Shown: positions 22,255 to 34,570 of the stretch, piece after piece
Layout of the letters: every line of letters begins with the position of its first letter
Numbering within the stretch: the first letter of the stretch is position 1
From: Heterotrichella gracilis
Lineage: Eukaryota > Sar > Xanthophyceae > Tribonematales > Xanthonemataceae
Assembly (NCBI GenBank): GCA_032358255.1
Contig: JAULBX010025619.1
Span: 1 to 56,545, forward strand
Length of the DNA stretch: 56,545 bases
Direction: 5' to 3'
Translations under genes and position numbers: made by a program
Notes under the pieces: generated by a model
Told to the model about the DNA's origin: nothing
The model's input: the letters and a program-made list of their open reading frames with translations, nothing else
Databases searched by the model: none

Positions 22255-25225
22255 ATGCATATCGGCACCAGTGGTGCAGCCCCGCCCACAGCCATGCACA
22301 CCACCGCCCCCTTCCAACCTGTCGCACATCCGCCATGCACCACCCACCGCACCACCCCTGCCCCACCCACTGCCGCGCTGGCTCCCTTCTTCCGCCCTAG
22401 GCGCAGCACCCCCCACCCCTGTTCTTCCCGGACACCCACCAAGCACCACACCCACGACCATCACCAGCTGTCCGCCGCCCTGGCCACCGCCCCCTCCGCC
22501 CCCCACCCGTCCATGGAGGTGGTTGAGGTTGACCTTGGCGACCGCACCTACCCCATCTACATAGGCACTGGTCTGCTTGATGACCCCCAGCTCCTGGCGC
22601 AGCACATACCTGGGCAGAAGGTGCTGGTGGTGACCAACGAAACCATAGCGCCACTTTACCTGGACAGGTGGGGGCAATGGGGATGCTGCTCTGGTGGGGA
22701 GGGGGTTGTGTGTCATCGGTGGGGTGTGTGCGTGCACCTGCTGCCAGACCCAAAGGCACTAAAATGGAGCGGGGGGTGGGGGGCGGGGTGGGACGGCAAC
22801 CAACACAGCCCCTGTCCACCCACTCACCTTGCTGACACCTCCTGGGTCTACACTGCTCAATGCTAACGCACTCGGTGCAACTGCTGTATCTCCATCTCGC
22901 ACGCGCTCCGACCCTCACCCCCCCACACACCCCTCCCCACCCAGGTGTGTGTCCGCCCTCAGCGCGAGCGGGCGCATCCAGGTGTCCTCCGTGGTGCTGC
23001 CTGACGGCGAGCAGCACAAGAGCATGGAGGTGCTTGGCCAGGTGTTTGACGCAGCGCTCACGCAGCGCCTGGACAGGGGGAGCACCTTTGTGGCGCTGGG
23101 GGGGGGCGTGGTGGGGGACATGACGGGCTTTGCAGCGGCGTGCTACCAGCGGGGGGTGCACTTTGTGCAGGTAGGTGGCGGTGGAGGGTGACGTGGGTGG
23201 AAGCAACGGGCAGGGCGGGTGGATGTGCTTTGGCGGTGTGTTGGTGACGTGGTTGGCCTGCGTGGTTTGTCTGCAACGGTGCAACCTCAAGCGGACAATA
23301 GGGTGGGGCACTGAGCTGGGCTAGTGGGTACATGCTCTTGAGCTCTTCAGACCCTTGCTAGGGTTTAAGACCACACCTGTCGTCAGCCGTCCCTGACCTC
23401 CTTCCCTGCGTCTCCCTTGCAGGTGCCTACCACTGTCATGTCACAGGTGGACTCGTCTGTGGGGGGAAAGACAGGTGCGCAAGCGGCACATCATGTGCAG
23501 GGATGGGAAAGGGTTGGCGGGCGGGCACGGCACCCCTGTCGGCTGGTGCAGGGCCATGTGTGTAGCGCCAGCTGTGCCACATGCTTGCCGGTCCACCATA
23601 CCTCCACCATGCACCACACCACACCCCTCACCATGGCCGCCCGCATGCGCTCCACATATGCCATGCCCCCGTCACGCTCCCCTCCCCCCCACCGCCCAGG
23701 TGTGAACCACCCCCTCGGCAAGAACATGATCGGCGCCTTCTACCAACCGCTGTGCGTGCTCATTGACATCGACTCCCTGGCCACGCTGCCAGACAGGGAG
23801 CTTGCATCGGGCCTGAGCGAGGTCATCAAGTACGGCCTCATTCGCGACGCGCAGCTGTTCTGCTGGCTGGAGGACAACATGGACAGACTGCTGGCTAGGG
23901 ACCCACAGGTGAGGAGGTGGGGGGGCATGGGGATGAGGAGCCTGCATGTATGGCCTGGGTTTCAACTTGCAGCACATGGCTGAATGCGGTGCACCTATGA
24001 GGTTCCATGTACACATGTACTGTCAATGTCATCAAGAGTGGCACGTCACATGTTGATATACGCCATGTGCAGCTGGGTGCGCTGGTGGCTGTGTTTGGTG
24101 GCAGGATTGGCCATGTATGAGCTGTGCAGGGCACTTGCTCACCCCCAACCCCGCATCCTCTACCACAGGCATTTGCCCACGCCATCAAGGTGTCGTGTGA
24201 GAACAAGGCGGCAGTGGTTGCAGCTGATGAGCGTGAGGCGGGGCTCAGGGCTACGCTCAACCTGGGGCACACATTCGGACACGCAATGGAGACGGCCTCG
24301 GGATACGGTGAGGGGCGGCAGCGGCGGTGGGGGTGGGATGGGGTGGGATGGCAGTGGTGATGGTGTCGATGGCGGCGGTGCATGGGTTGGTCATGTGTTT
24401 ACGGGTGGGCACATGACATGGGTGTTTTGCCTGGTGGGTGGCCTGCTGCCTCACACATCAGGGTTTAACAGCCGCATTGTAGTTTTGCCAAGTCATGCTG
24501 GTGCACCCCTCTTAGGTTGCACAATTTTGCCACACCAAATGCCTCCTGCCATGGGGATTTACTGGTACAGTCATGCGCAAAGCTGGTGGCACATATGCTG
24601 GGGGCAAGGCACCCCGAAGTCGTCAATTCGATCCCTCTTCCTTACTTGTTGCCTCTTCTCCCCAACAGGCCATTGGCTGCACGGCGAGGCTGTGTCCGCC
24701 GGGATGGTCATGGCTGCGCACATGTCGCACCGTCTGGGCTGGATTGACCAGGAGCTGTACGACCGCACAGTGCGTCTGCTCAAGCGGGCAAACCTGCCCA
24801 TTGCACCGCCAGAGGTACGCGCTGCTGCGGGTGCATGTTGCCGTGTAGTGCATGGGCAAGCAGCAGTAGAGACATGTGGGGGGGGGCACAACGGGGGCAT
24901 GCTTGCAGTGGAGTCGTTGAATGCGTCGCATCTCTGCGTATTTAGGAATACATATAGTTCTACTTGGATGCAATGGGTGGCTTGATCTTCCGCCACACAA
25001 CTCTTCAAGCAATGCCCTTGCACCGCCTGCCATGAATGCGCCCCCTCCAACGCACAGGGCATGACGCGCGCCCAGTTCCGCGACCTCATGGCTGTGGACA
25101 AGAAGGTCTCCAACGGCCAGCTGCGCCTCATCCTGCTCAAGGGCCAGCTAGGAGGCTGTGTGTTCACCGCGGACTTTGACACGCAGGCACTGGAGGACAC
25201 GCTGGCGCACTTCTGCCCATTGTGA
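22255..25225 (+). CDS. DHQS: 3-dehydroquinate synthase, plastid-type
   Basis: The enzyme converts DAHP to 3-dehydroquinate, shikimate pathway step 2. Seven exons (22255-22667, 22945-23170, 23423-23474, 23700-23908, 24169-24307, 24669-24814, 25058-25225) join in frame to 450 residues. About 85 N-terminal residues rich in Pro, Thr and His precede the mature start and fit a plastid transit peptide. Visible motifs are the NAD-binding [46 protein letters not shown], and the metal ligands in SEVIKYG (Glu), NLGHTFGHA (His) and [10 protein letters not shown] (His). The C-terminal domain is complete. All three metal ligands and the Lys-rich active-site words are present, so the enzyme should be active. 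It is divergent from the gene for the next two steps. Confidence 0.96.
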
Positions 25226-26516
25226 TGCTTTACTGTGAGCCCCTGACCTTGGGAGGAAAAGCATTTCCAGTACTAGCGGACCGGAATATGTCGATAGTTT
25301 CTCCTGCAGCGCCTGCTTGGCCCGTGGCATGCGGTATTACTGATGCAAAGCTTGTGCAGCGCTGCCGCAGCCGCTGCGGCAAACGGGCAATTTCAAACTA
25401 CAACCATGCCCATACAGTGTTACACTGGCAGCAGTACAGTGCAGCACCCGCACTGCGGCTTGTAAGGCATGATCATCAGTCATCATCAATTCGTTCTTGT
25501 AACCAGCAAGGACCCAGCTGCTGCAGAGTCTGCCAGATCATCGATCCACTGGCCAGGCATGGCATTACGCGATGCCCTGTCAGGGATATCATCATGATAG
25601 CCCATTAATATTTTGGTGCATGTATTAGAATGCACTTCACTAATTAAAAAATTATTATAAATCCCATTAAAAAATACTATTATAGCAGCATTGATACGAG
25701 CCCCGGGCTGTCAGCTTGCCGTATTACGCTACTAGCTCAGTGAGCTTGCCGTACCGTTAATTGCCATATTGCACCGCAGCTTGCAGCGGCAGCAGCCTGC
25801 ATGCCATGTAGTGCATGTCTTCCATCATGCATGGTCTTCCACCATATGGCCATGATGGCGCAACCTTAAGATAATGCAATGCCATTGGTGAACATGCAAA
25901 GAATCCACAAAGAAAATTCAATCAGTGATCAAAATGTGATTGGCTCATGGATGTGGCTAGTCCAAGCCATGCTAATTATTGGGCGGTGAGAGTTGACATT
26001 TATCCCCTGGACATCAATCGCCCAGCATGACGGGCATGGCACCAATTTTTAAAAACTGTAAAGTTTCAATAAGTTTATTGAATAGCAGTCTAGTCCAATG
26101 GAGCCGGCTCTACCGTAGTGACTAGCTAGTGCAGCCATCATCATGATGTAGTATACCAGTGCACTGCATGCGGCATGTCATTGAATGAATGTCTGAATCA
26201 GTGAAGGACAATACACAGATGTTGGGCGTGGCCCAACGTTGAGGAGGTTCATCCTCACCACAGGATCCTCATTGAGTACTTCACAGATGCCCCCACCAGG
26301 GTATGATACAAGCCAGGTGCATGCTGAGGTATGCTCACTCTCATTGCCTTGTTCATCGTGCATGCTCGCCATGGTCCATTTGCAATCCGATTGCAATGAT
26401 TGCGGCTTCAGCTGGGCCAGATCATGCCGCGGGCATGCACCCCCCCCCTCACCCTCCAGTGGCACCGCAGCCACCCTCCTTGAAACAGGCCGCATGCGCC
26501 AGCCCCCTCCCTGCCA
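25226..26516. other. spacer between convergent genes, AT-rich
   Basis: The DHQS gene and the minus-strand transporter gene converge here. A TGTAA word at 25461-25465 could be the DHQS poly(A) signal. The middle (about 25600-26150) is AT-rich with short palindromic words (CATCATGAT, TTAATATT). No gene is recognised. Confidence 0.5.
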
Positions 26517-29516
26517 TCACTCCTTTCCCGCTCCTTCCCCCTTCTTCCCTCCCGACCCCTTGTTGATGAGCGCCACCGCTCCCAGCGTCACGCCCGCACC
26601 CCCAAGCTGCAGGGGTGTCAGTGTCTCCCCCAGCGCCCAGTACCCGCCCAGCGCAGCAAACATGGGCGTGAGGAAGGTGAGGCTTGACAGTGCGGTGAGG
26701 TTGCCGCGCGAGGCGTTGTAGAAGAACACGCCGTACGATGCCGCGCTGCCAAGCAGTGAGGTGTACAGGAGCAGGGAGATGTCGGTGCCTGAGGGGAGGG
26801 AGAGGGGGTGAGGATGTCAGGCGTGCGGGGCGCAGGTCCATAGCGGTTGCACTCCTTGCTAGTCCTTGGTATGGACGACTATGCTGATGCGCATGCTGCT
26901 GGTGCTTTCACTAGGTGTGGATGTGCTAGTTGTGCATGCGCATGGACACAGGCATTGCGGCCAAGAGGGCAGCATGGAACAGCATCAGGGTGCCACTTCG
27001 GTGACCACATAAGCAGATTTCCCAAAATCGCCACCGCAGATGTTGACTAAGCCTCCCCCGCACCTGTGAGCTGCTCCAGCCTCCCCCCAAGCATACCCCC
27101 CTCCTGCACCGCCGACAGCACCACCAGCGGCAATGCCCCTAGCACCATGTGCCAGCCCGTGGCCATGATTGGGTCCACGTAGCGGCACACCCAGCGCACC
27201 ATCACAGTGCCCACAGCCATGGACTGCGCCGCAAGCAGCATCCACCACTCGCCGCTGTCCCAGATGGAGCCAGAGGGGAGGGAGGGCAGGGACACATCGC
27301 CTGGAGGGTGGGGGGGTTTGCGGATTGGACAAATGCTGTGTGCTAAGCAGGTGTGGGCGTGGCAGGCAGGTGGACTGGGTGCGTCTGGCATGCTAGCTCA
27401 CTCTGCAGTGCTGCGGAGCAGCATGCGTGCATGTTGATGCGTGCACACAGTGTGCTCTATCCAGCTGTTGGCAGCCAGCAGCCAGCCAGCAGTGGCATGC
27501 AGCAAAAACGCCCTCACTGTGTGCGCCCCCCCCCCCCCCCCCTACCTCGCGCCAAGGCACCCAGCATGTCGGGCGGCACCTCCAGTAGGCACAGCCCCCC
27601 CACCCCCAGCACCAGCCCCAGGTAGGCAACGGGTGCCAGCGCCTCTCCAAAGAAGATTGACGCCAGCAGCGCCACCGTGATGGGCTGGGAGTCGATGATG
27701 ATGCTGCCCAGGCCAGCGGAGGTGCGCTGCAGGCCCTCAGCAAGGAAGCCCTGGGCAGGGAATAATAGGTGAGGAGCGGACCAAGCAGCGCAGCATGCCC
27801 ATATACAGCCGCAGGGGAAGTTCAGGCGGATCTTATACATTTACATCGGTTCATTCCATGCGCATTTAAGTAATTACACCGACATTGGCAAGCAATAATA
27901 CATAGAATCTCTCCTAAGCAATTCCATTCAATGCTCCCAATATACCATGTGGCCCCCAGTCCATGGTGCATGGTGGCGCAGGCGGGTGCCCCAACCTTGT
28001 ACGACTGTGCTACAGTATCATGTGGTGCTTGCAGGGGATGCGTGCATGATGGCGCAGGCATTGCCATGGATCGACAGCAGTGGTTGCCATTGTAAGATCT
28101 GCCATTACATTCTGACAGTTGGCTTTGGGATTTGTGTGGAATTAGAGAACGGGGAGAATGTACACTTGATACCCCCACTGCGCAGTGCATGATACAATCC
28201 TCTTAGTTCCCGGCAAAGTTGGTGATGAAAATGGACCCGCTGGCAATTTATTTCGCAACTTTGTAATCCTGACCAAACCCCAGTGGCGGCACGATGGCAT
28301 GCGCTGCCTGTCCCTACCTGGAAGCAAGCCCCATCCACCAGTCCAAACAGCGCCACTGCCAGCCACGCCTTGCGCGTTGCTGGCTGCGGCCTGCCCTGCG
28401 CCATGGCCCAGCCAATGAGCACAAAGCCTGCGGGGAGGAGGCGGAAGGAGCTGACAAACAGGGGGGCGGTGTGGGGGGCCGTCACCTGCACAAAGGAAGT
28501 ACACAAGCCTCACACAGCCTGCGTAGTGTGTGATGGATGGACTGTTCATCTCACCCTGCCTGACCGGCCGCTGGAAGCCCAACCGGCGATGGACAGCGGG
28601 TGCGGTGCATGGGCAGCTGGAGGCTGACACCCCATCTGCCATGCAGCTTGGATGTGGCTGCAGAATAATGCATGGCGATTACAGGTTGCACGCGGCGCAG
28701 CCCCTTTCATGCTGCACGGCGGTGCATTGCCCCCTGCCCTGTTCCCCCCCTGCGCACCTTCATGGCCACCATGCTTGTGCCCCAGAAGAAGAAAGGCGAA
28801 ATGAGCAGAAGGATGCTCAGCAACTGCTGGAGGGGCCCTAGGGGCGATTCAGCGCCTGCACAAGGGTGGTGGAGGTGGTGGAGTGGTGGGGTGTAGGCAA
28901 GGGGCAGGGGTACACAGTCTCATGCCATGCACATGGGAACCAGTGTACCTGTAGTGCTGGGTGCCTCCCCATTGCTCCCTTGCCCATTCTCCCCTTCCTC
29001 TGGGAACACGCAGGCAGTTTCTGCCCCCGTGCCAACGCACTCAACCTCTTGGGGCGGGTCTGCACACGCGCAGCCACTCAGGGGGCACAACCCAACACAC
29101 ACATATAGACCAGGCAAGGCTGCTTGGCCGATGCCTCACCTCTCCTTTCCTCCTCACCCTGCTCCTTGTAGGTGAGCGCCTGGCGCCCAGGGTCCGGCCC
29201 AGCGGCGGTGCGGCACCCCTGTCCCCCGTCCCGCCATGGTGCTGCCCACTGCCTCCGCCACCGCACCGCCCCTGCCGCCAAGCCAGGCCTGCAAGTCTGT
29301 TTAAGCTGCGGGAGGCAAGGTGGGCAGGGCTGAGACACAACGGGGGTGGGGCGGGGTAGCAGGCAGGTTATATATGCATGCATTGTGCCAACTCACCCTG
29401 GCCGAGAGAGGTTGTGGCCGTGTGGTGGTGCGCATGACTGCTGCGTGCAGGCAGCAGCGCCCCGCCATTGTGGCCAGGTGCAGGCGGCCAAGTTACAAGG
29501 GGGCGGGCATGGCCAT
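26517..29516 (-). CDS. EamA/DMT-family membrane transporter, plastid-type
   Basis: This is a ten-helix drug/metabolite-transporter protein like the Arabidopsis EamA protein At3g02690; its substrate is unknown. Secure exons are 28758-28855, 28318-28485, 27546-27750, 27064-27300 and 26517-26788, all in phase. Visible are SPFFFWGTSMVAMK, SSFRLLPAGFVLIGWAMAQG, EGLQRTSAGLGSIIIDSQP, SGEWWMLLAAQSMAVGTVMV, DPIMATGWHMVLGALP and LSSLTFLTPMFAALGGYW. Two EamA repeats of about five helices each are clear. Upstream, an exon ending at 28949 fits in phase, and an ATG at 29516 followed by an Arg/Gly-rich stretch near 29040-29310 could give a transit peptide, but this N-terminal part is tentative. A run of 17 C (27526-27542) lies just inside one intron. 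Confidence 0.85.
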
Positions 29517-30843
29517 GGCGCCAAAGGGTTGGGAGGCGGGGGCACTGGCAGCTGCAGCTGCTGCCCTAGGGCGTGGAGGCGGTTGATTGGGCCAACCCTA
29601 GGTGCAGGTTTCAGGGTTAGCGAGTAGGCTTTCAACTGAAGGCTACTGTTCGTTTTCTGGGCAACGCCTGCTTGGTATGGCCAACTGGCTTTAGCACAGA
29701 CCAAACGAAAAGGATGCCATGCTGGTGTTTAAACAAGTGCACTGTGTTCAAGAAACAGCTAGCACGGCCAGAAATGTTCGTAGCGGCAGTTTGCACACAG
29801 ATGTAGATCAAGTAGGCAGTACCACCCCGCCACCACCACCACTAACGTCCAGGCAAGCTACCTGATTTAGACATTCACCCAAAGCGCGCTGAGAGGGCTT
29901 TGGAGCTTCCTGGCCTGGCAGCGCACCGACGGTCAGACAGCCTAGCCACTTGGTCGACAGTTCGGCACTTAGCGCAATATGCAATGGGCACAGCTATGGA
30001 GGTGGTTCTAATTCAAAAGAGATAGCAGCGGTCACAGAGGGTTACGATGACAGACAGGCCTATAGTGCTGCCGCTTGGCACTTTGTATTGCAAACCCGCG
30101 TTTCTGTGGTTAAAGGTGGTCACCGTGGAGTGACTACGCACGCACAAGTGCTCACCACAGACAGCCTAGCCGACTCCCAACTGAGTAGGGTAGTTGTTTA
30201 CCCTAGTAGGTGGGTAAACCCTCAACCTGTTACCAAGGAAGTGTTTGCACCTCCTGTGCAAATTATTAGGTAATCCCAGAGGGAAGTGAGGTGCAATCAG
30301 CTAAATTTCACAAGACCTGCTGTGCACAGATGTGTACAAATTGTGTGTAAATTGCATCTGAGGATAAACCAGCTTTGCGCCGAGTGCCTACACCTATGAC
30401 ACCTACAAACCTCCTAGGAAAATTGAGCTAACAATAAACCCAACAAGCAGAGAAAACGAGTGTGAATGGCAAGAGTTCTTCAAAGTCAACGTGTCTCATG
30501 GTTCTATTCATGGAAGCCGCTGCAACCAATCGGCTGAGCATCCTCGGTCCAGGCTAACAGCCAGTGGGAAACACAGCCCTGGGGCAGTGGACCAACTTTA
30601 TGGCATGCTGTTGTCTACATTGCAAGCCACACTGTGCACCGAGTGACCGGGTGACCAGCAGCAGCACAAGAGCAACGTAACTTGTCACTGGCCATGAGAG
30701 CAGGGATCCAGTGTAGTTCCATTCCCCTTGATACTTGCAACAGTTGTCCGGCTCAAGAAAGAATACAGCATAATTTGTCCGTGCACCGTATACAACTACA
30801 TTTGCTGCTGCCCTCTTCCCACCAAGCCAGCCATGTGTTGCCT
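29517..30843. other. spacer, no gene seen
   Basis: It contains the presumed promoter of the EamA gene at the left and the 3' UTR of the Gdt1-type gene at the right. A plus-strand frame at 29950-30273 begins at TTG and resembles nothing known. Short telomere-like words (GTAGGGTAGTTGTTTACCCTAGTAGG) lie near 30187-30212. Confidence 0.45.
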
Positions 30844-32182
30844 TCACCCCCAGAATCCGCTGTGCAGTGCAAACAGCAGGAACACGGTGCCACCAACCGC
30901 TGCCACTGTCCGCTGGGAGATGCGCGCCGCCAGCAGCTGCCCGCCCAGCACTGCAGTGCCTGTGCATATGCTGTGGCCGATGATGGCGCCCACCGTGACC
31001 GCATAGGGGTTGAGGCTGGATGCCAAGGTGATGGTGGCAATCTGGCTGCGGTCGCCCCACTCTGCAAGCACGAGCAAGTGATGTGTAGGGCGGCGGCATT
31101 GGACATGTTGATGCAAGAACATGCATGATGTCCTGGTTGCCCTGTCCCTGTTGCCCCTGGCGCACCTGCCAGGAAGGTGAGCATGCACGCCTCCAGGAAC
31201 ACGGGCGTGCAGAACTTGCCAAAAACCTTGACAAATTTATTCTCGTTTTTCTCTGCATCCTCCAGCTTGTGTTCCACCTCCTCCATCTCCTCCTGCACAC
31301 AGCAAAGGGCTCCGTTAGCCAATCTCCGGCACGCCTTGCAGTGCGCCACGGCATACAAGAAAACCAAAAATAAACAGGAGATTAGAATCACCAGCAACAG
31401 TGCAACCCCCCCGACACGTACCTTGGCTGAGTCAGGTGCGCTCTTCCAGGCAATCCATAGCAACCTCACCCCAAAAACGGTGTACAGGACAGTGGCCACG
31501 TGTGTGGTGGCCTGCTTGGATATCAAGTTTGGAAGGACAAAGCCAAGGGCCGCTGAAATGATCTGTGCATGGAAACGCAGGTTAGGGCAATGGCACGCTT
31601 TATAACTATGAAGCATAAAGCCTTTTGGCCAGCCCGCCTCACCGCATAGTGTGCATTTCTGTTACATCAAGCCCCTTTTCTAGTGTGCAGCAAACCACGG
31701 GCTTGATAGTGTCTAGCAAGGTTGCAGTCAAGGGCGTACCGTCATGAATGTAAGAGCTGTCATGGCCCCAGCGTACACCACAGATCTAGAGTGGCGCATG
31801 GCCATGATAGCCGCAATAATGAACGTTTCATCCCCAATTTCTGTGACCAAGATCTGCACACCAGGATACGCTTAGGTTGTGACACCCGGATACGACTTGC
31901 TGCCCATGACACTCACAAGCTGCAGGCACTTACCATTGCAAAGCTCTGGCCAAAGGCTTGCAGAATACCCTTCCCCTCCAGTGGTTCTATGACAGCCTGC
32001 AAGGGCCAAGTGTGCTTGCTTGGTGAACAGGGTTCGTGCATATCAAGCAGCACAGCAATGGCATGGTGCGTTACCTCGATCACTTGAGTTTCTGAGACTT
32101 CCTCCAAAGCCCTCAACGAATGTGCAGGGTTGACAGCACATGTCAGCAGCAGTGCTAGGCATGCCAGCCGAAAGCCACGCAT
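30844..32182 (-). CDS. Gdt1/TMEM165 family cation transporter, Golgi PML3/4-like
   Basis: The family exchanges Ca2+ and Mn2+ for H+ in Golgi or other membranes. Six exons (32075-32182, 31934-31996, 31740-31853, 31422-31562, 31166-31292, 30844-31061) join in frame to 256 residues. A signal peptide opens the protein (MRGFRLACLALLLTCAV). The two hallmark E-x-G-D motifs are present: TEIGDETFIIAAIMAM in the first half and EWGDRSQIATITLA in the second, each starting a three-helix unit. Between them is an acidic coiled linker (EEMEEVEHKLEDAEKNENK). The EIGDET form, rather than EIGDKT, is characteristic of the plant secretory-pathway members (PML3/GDT1-like 3 and 4) rather than the plastid members. 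Transport of Mn2+ or Ca2+ is inferred from the family. Confidence 0.92.
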
Positions 32183-33180
32183 TGTGAGTCCTTGCCCGCG
32201 GCAGTTGTGGGCTGCAGGTTAAGTTGGGAAGGTAGTTGACAGGGGTATCTGGTCACAGGCAAGCCCTCGCCCACCACTTCAACGGCACCCGTGTGGGTGC
32301 ATCTACCTACATCATACAAGAGACGTGGCTTGCAGGGACAAAAAAGTCGAGGGTTGGGCTTTGCATTGCCCTGGATGCATGCATGGGGTAGGTAAAAGTT
32401 GGCAACTTGGGTGTTAGACCTGGAGATCAAATATACACGACAGGCAAAGCTAATGAGAAACGTGAAGCGAAGAACGTACAAAGCTTGCAAGGACGTGCAC
32501 AGGCAACGCCAAGTCTTTGCGCCGTACCTGTCTCCGCCGACCTGAAGCTCAACCGAGTGATCTTGTCCTGCTTGTCTCTGTACTCCAAGGAGTGGAATGT
32601 GGGCTCTACGATAGTGGCGCACGCCTCGCAATGAGTCCGTCAAGCAATGTGCAACTGCTGTTGACAGGATCTATGACTGATTCTCATCGATGCAAACATT
32701 ATGTTTGAAAATATCTTTGTTTTCATTTCCCCTACTTTTTAAAAAACAATTAAATTGAAGAATTTATTCATTAAACCAAAAAACATACGTTTTACTTTGA
32801 CTGTGAATGGGCATTTGCACTCTGCAGTGCATCGTTGAGTGCACGTTCAGGAGAGGCTGGCACTGCTTGCTCCGAAAGATGCAGCCGCCCTTCCATCCTT
32901 CTGACGCCTTGCCCGCCGTTGGCCATGACAATGGCCATTCCATCCAGTTCCCACGGTGTGTGCGCCCCTCACACCCACAACTGACCATACTGCATGTGCA
33001 GTAGTTGACACTGCAAGTTGGCTGGAGGCTGTACAGCGGGCGGAATCCCTTGCTCACTGGTGAGCTCAGGTTCGCTCAGAAATCGCCCACCTGGTTGTGC
33101 CTCCCCTGGCTGTTCACTCCCTGTGCGCCAGCGCCAACAACTGCCCTGCTTGTATTTGGCTCCCCATGCCAATGAATTGG
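32183..33180. other. spacer between tandem minus-strand genes
   Basis: This holds the promoter and 5' UTR of the Gdt1-type gene and the 3' UTR of WDR92. A minus-strand frame (32155-32643) overlaps the Gdt1 start and is judged to be noncoding leader. The WDR92 stop codon itself is part of a TGTAA word (33181-33185, minus strand). AT-rich sequence lies at 32710-32790. Confidence 0.45.
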
Positions 33181-34570
33181 TTACACTATGTTGAGCTTGG
33201 TGACAAACCCAACCCTCAAGCATTGATCAAAAGCACCACACACAAAAAGGCCTGCCTTGTCAGGGGACCAGTCAAACGCTGTGATGGGCTGCGTGCACAT
33301 GTTCTTGTCAGAAAGGGTTTCTACTGACCCAGCCACGCCCATGTCCAGCTGTTGGTTGTCCTTGGCTGTCCGCTGGTCTGGATAGTGGTATTTGTGAAGG
33401 TACATTGACCCATCCCCGCCAATCACCATGAAAACCTCTCTGTTCTGAGGCAAGTGCCGCACCCCCCACAGGGTTGAGCCCCTCTCCACCCTTGAGGTTA
33501 CGCAAGCAAAGCCTTGTGTGGGATGCTGTGTCCGCACATCAAAGACGTGGAAGCAGGATTCCAAACAGGTTACTGCAACTTTGTTCATGGGTATGTCCCT
33601 TCTATCAAACTGCACGCCACAGACACCGTTCCTCACATTGCTCTCCCATCGGACCGCATTCATCCTCAAGTCAAACAGCTTCACGTCTCCATTGTCATAC
33701 CCGGCCAGAACACACCGTTCTTCATCGTTGAACGAGTTTCCAAACGCAACTGTCCAGCAGTCGCGTGCACATTGTGCATCAGCAGGCTCAAAGCTGGCCA
33801 CTGGCGAGTCCTGATGCCTGACGTCCCACACCCGCACACACCCATCCCTGCCACCAGTCACCAGCTCAGGTGCACCATACCCCCTAGCCTGAAGGTCACA
33901 AAACAAGGTCACCTAGGGGTTTGCCAATGGTGCCTTGACAAAGGCGCAAACAGCTCAATGTCCCAGTTACTTGAAAAGGCAAGAGCAGGCTCTTACCTGT
34001 CCCCCAATACCATCCAGTTGATTGATGAGGGACGGATGGGCCTGGGTCTCAAAAATTGGAGCATGTAAGTGATCAAGGTCCCAGATTTGTAGCTTGCCAG
34101 TGAAGTTGGCTGTGGCGAGGTGTCGTTCAGCAAGGGTCGAAGCTCCAAAAGTGCCAGCTTTAAAGGCACCCTCCTTAGTAGTCTCTGAAACGAGCTTTAA
34201 CTCAGAACCCACTAGCTCAAAAATCTGCACGAAGGAAAACTATGTAACGTGATGGGTTGTGAGTGGGCCCTTTTTTGGAGTGCATGCGGAGTGATGCCGG
34301 CAGTCAGAGCAGACCCGATGGCAGCAGACGGACGAGTTTATGTACCTTTAAACTTCCTTTGGTGTTGGGATGCTGACCAAGGCCTACAAACTTGGCACTG
34401 CAGGGAATCCACCTGCACAGGGTGTCACTTGTTCGGGCACCACCACAAAAAAATGGTTTCAGGCGAAGCGCAGTTTTGATGGCTGTGTCTTACTTGGTAT
34501 CGTATATCGTTATTGGCACGTCTTTCACCACGTGCTCCAGAACCTGTGGCATTGATTTGGCATCGACCAT
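33181..34570 (-). CDS. WDR92: WD40 protein WDR92/DNAAF10 (monad)
   Basis: WDR92 is a WD40 beta-propeller linked to the R2TP/prefoldin-like co-chaperone and to cytoplasmic preassembly of axonemal dyneins. Four exons (34494-34570, 34346-34412, 33997-34224, 33181-33888) join in frame to 359 residues, almost the same length as the human protein. Diagnostic words include [106 protein letters not shown] and the C-terminal VTKLN. WD repeats run through most of the length. It lies tandem with RTF1 and the Gdt1-type gene, without functional linkage. Its presence suggests a lineage with motile cilia, though the protein may have other chaperone roles. Confidence 0.95.

Noticed and set aside
29950..30273. 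Plus-strand frame of 107 residues
   Set aside because: Starts at TTG, no ATG early in the frame, no similarity and no splice partners.
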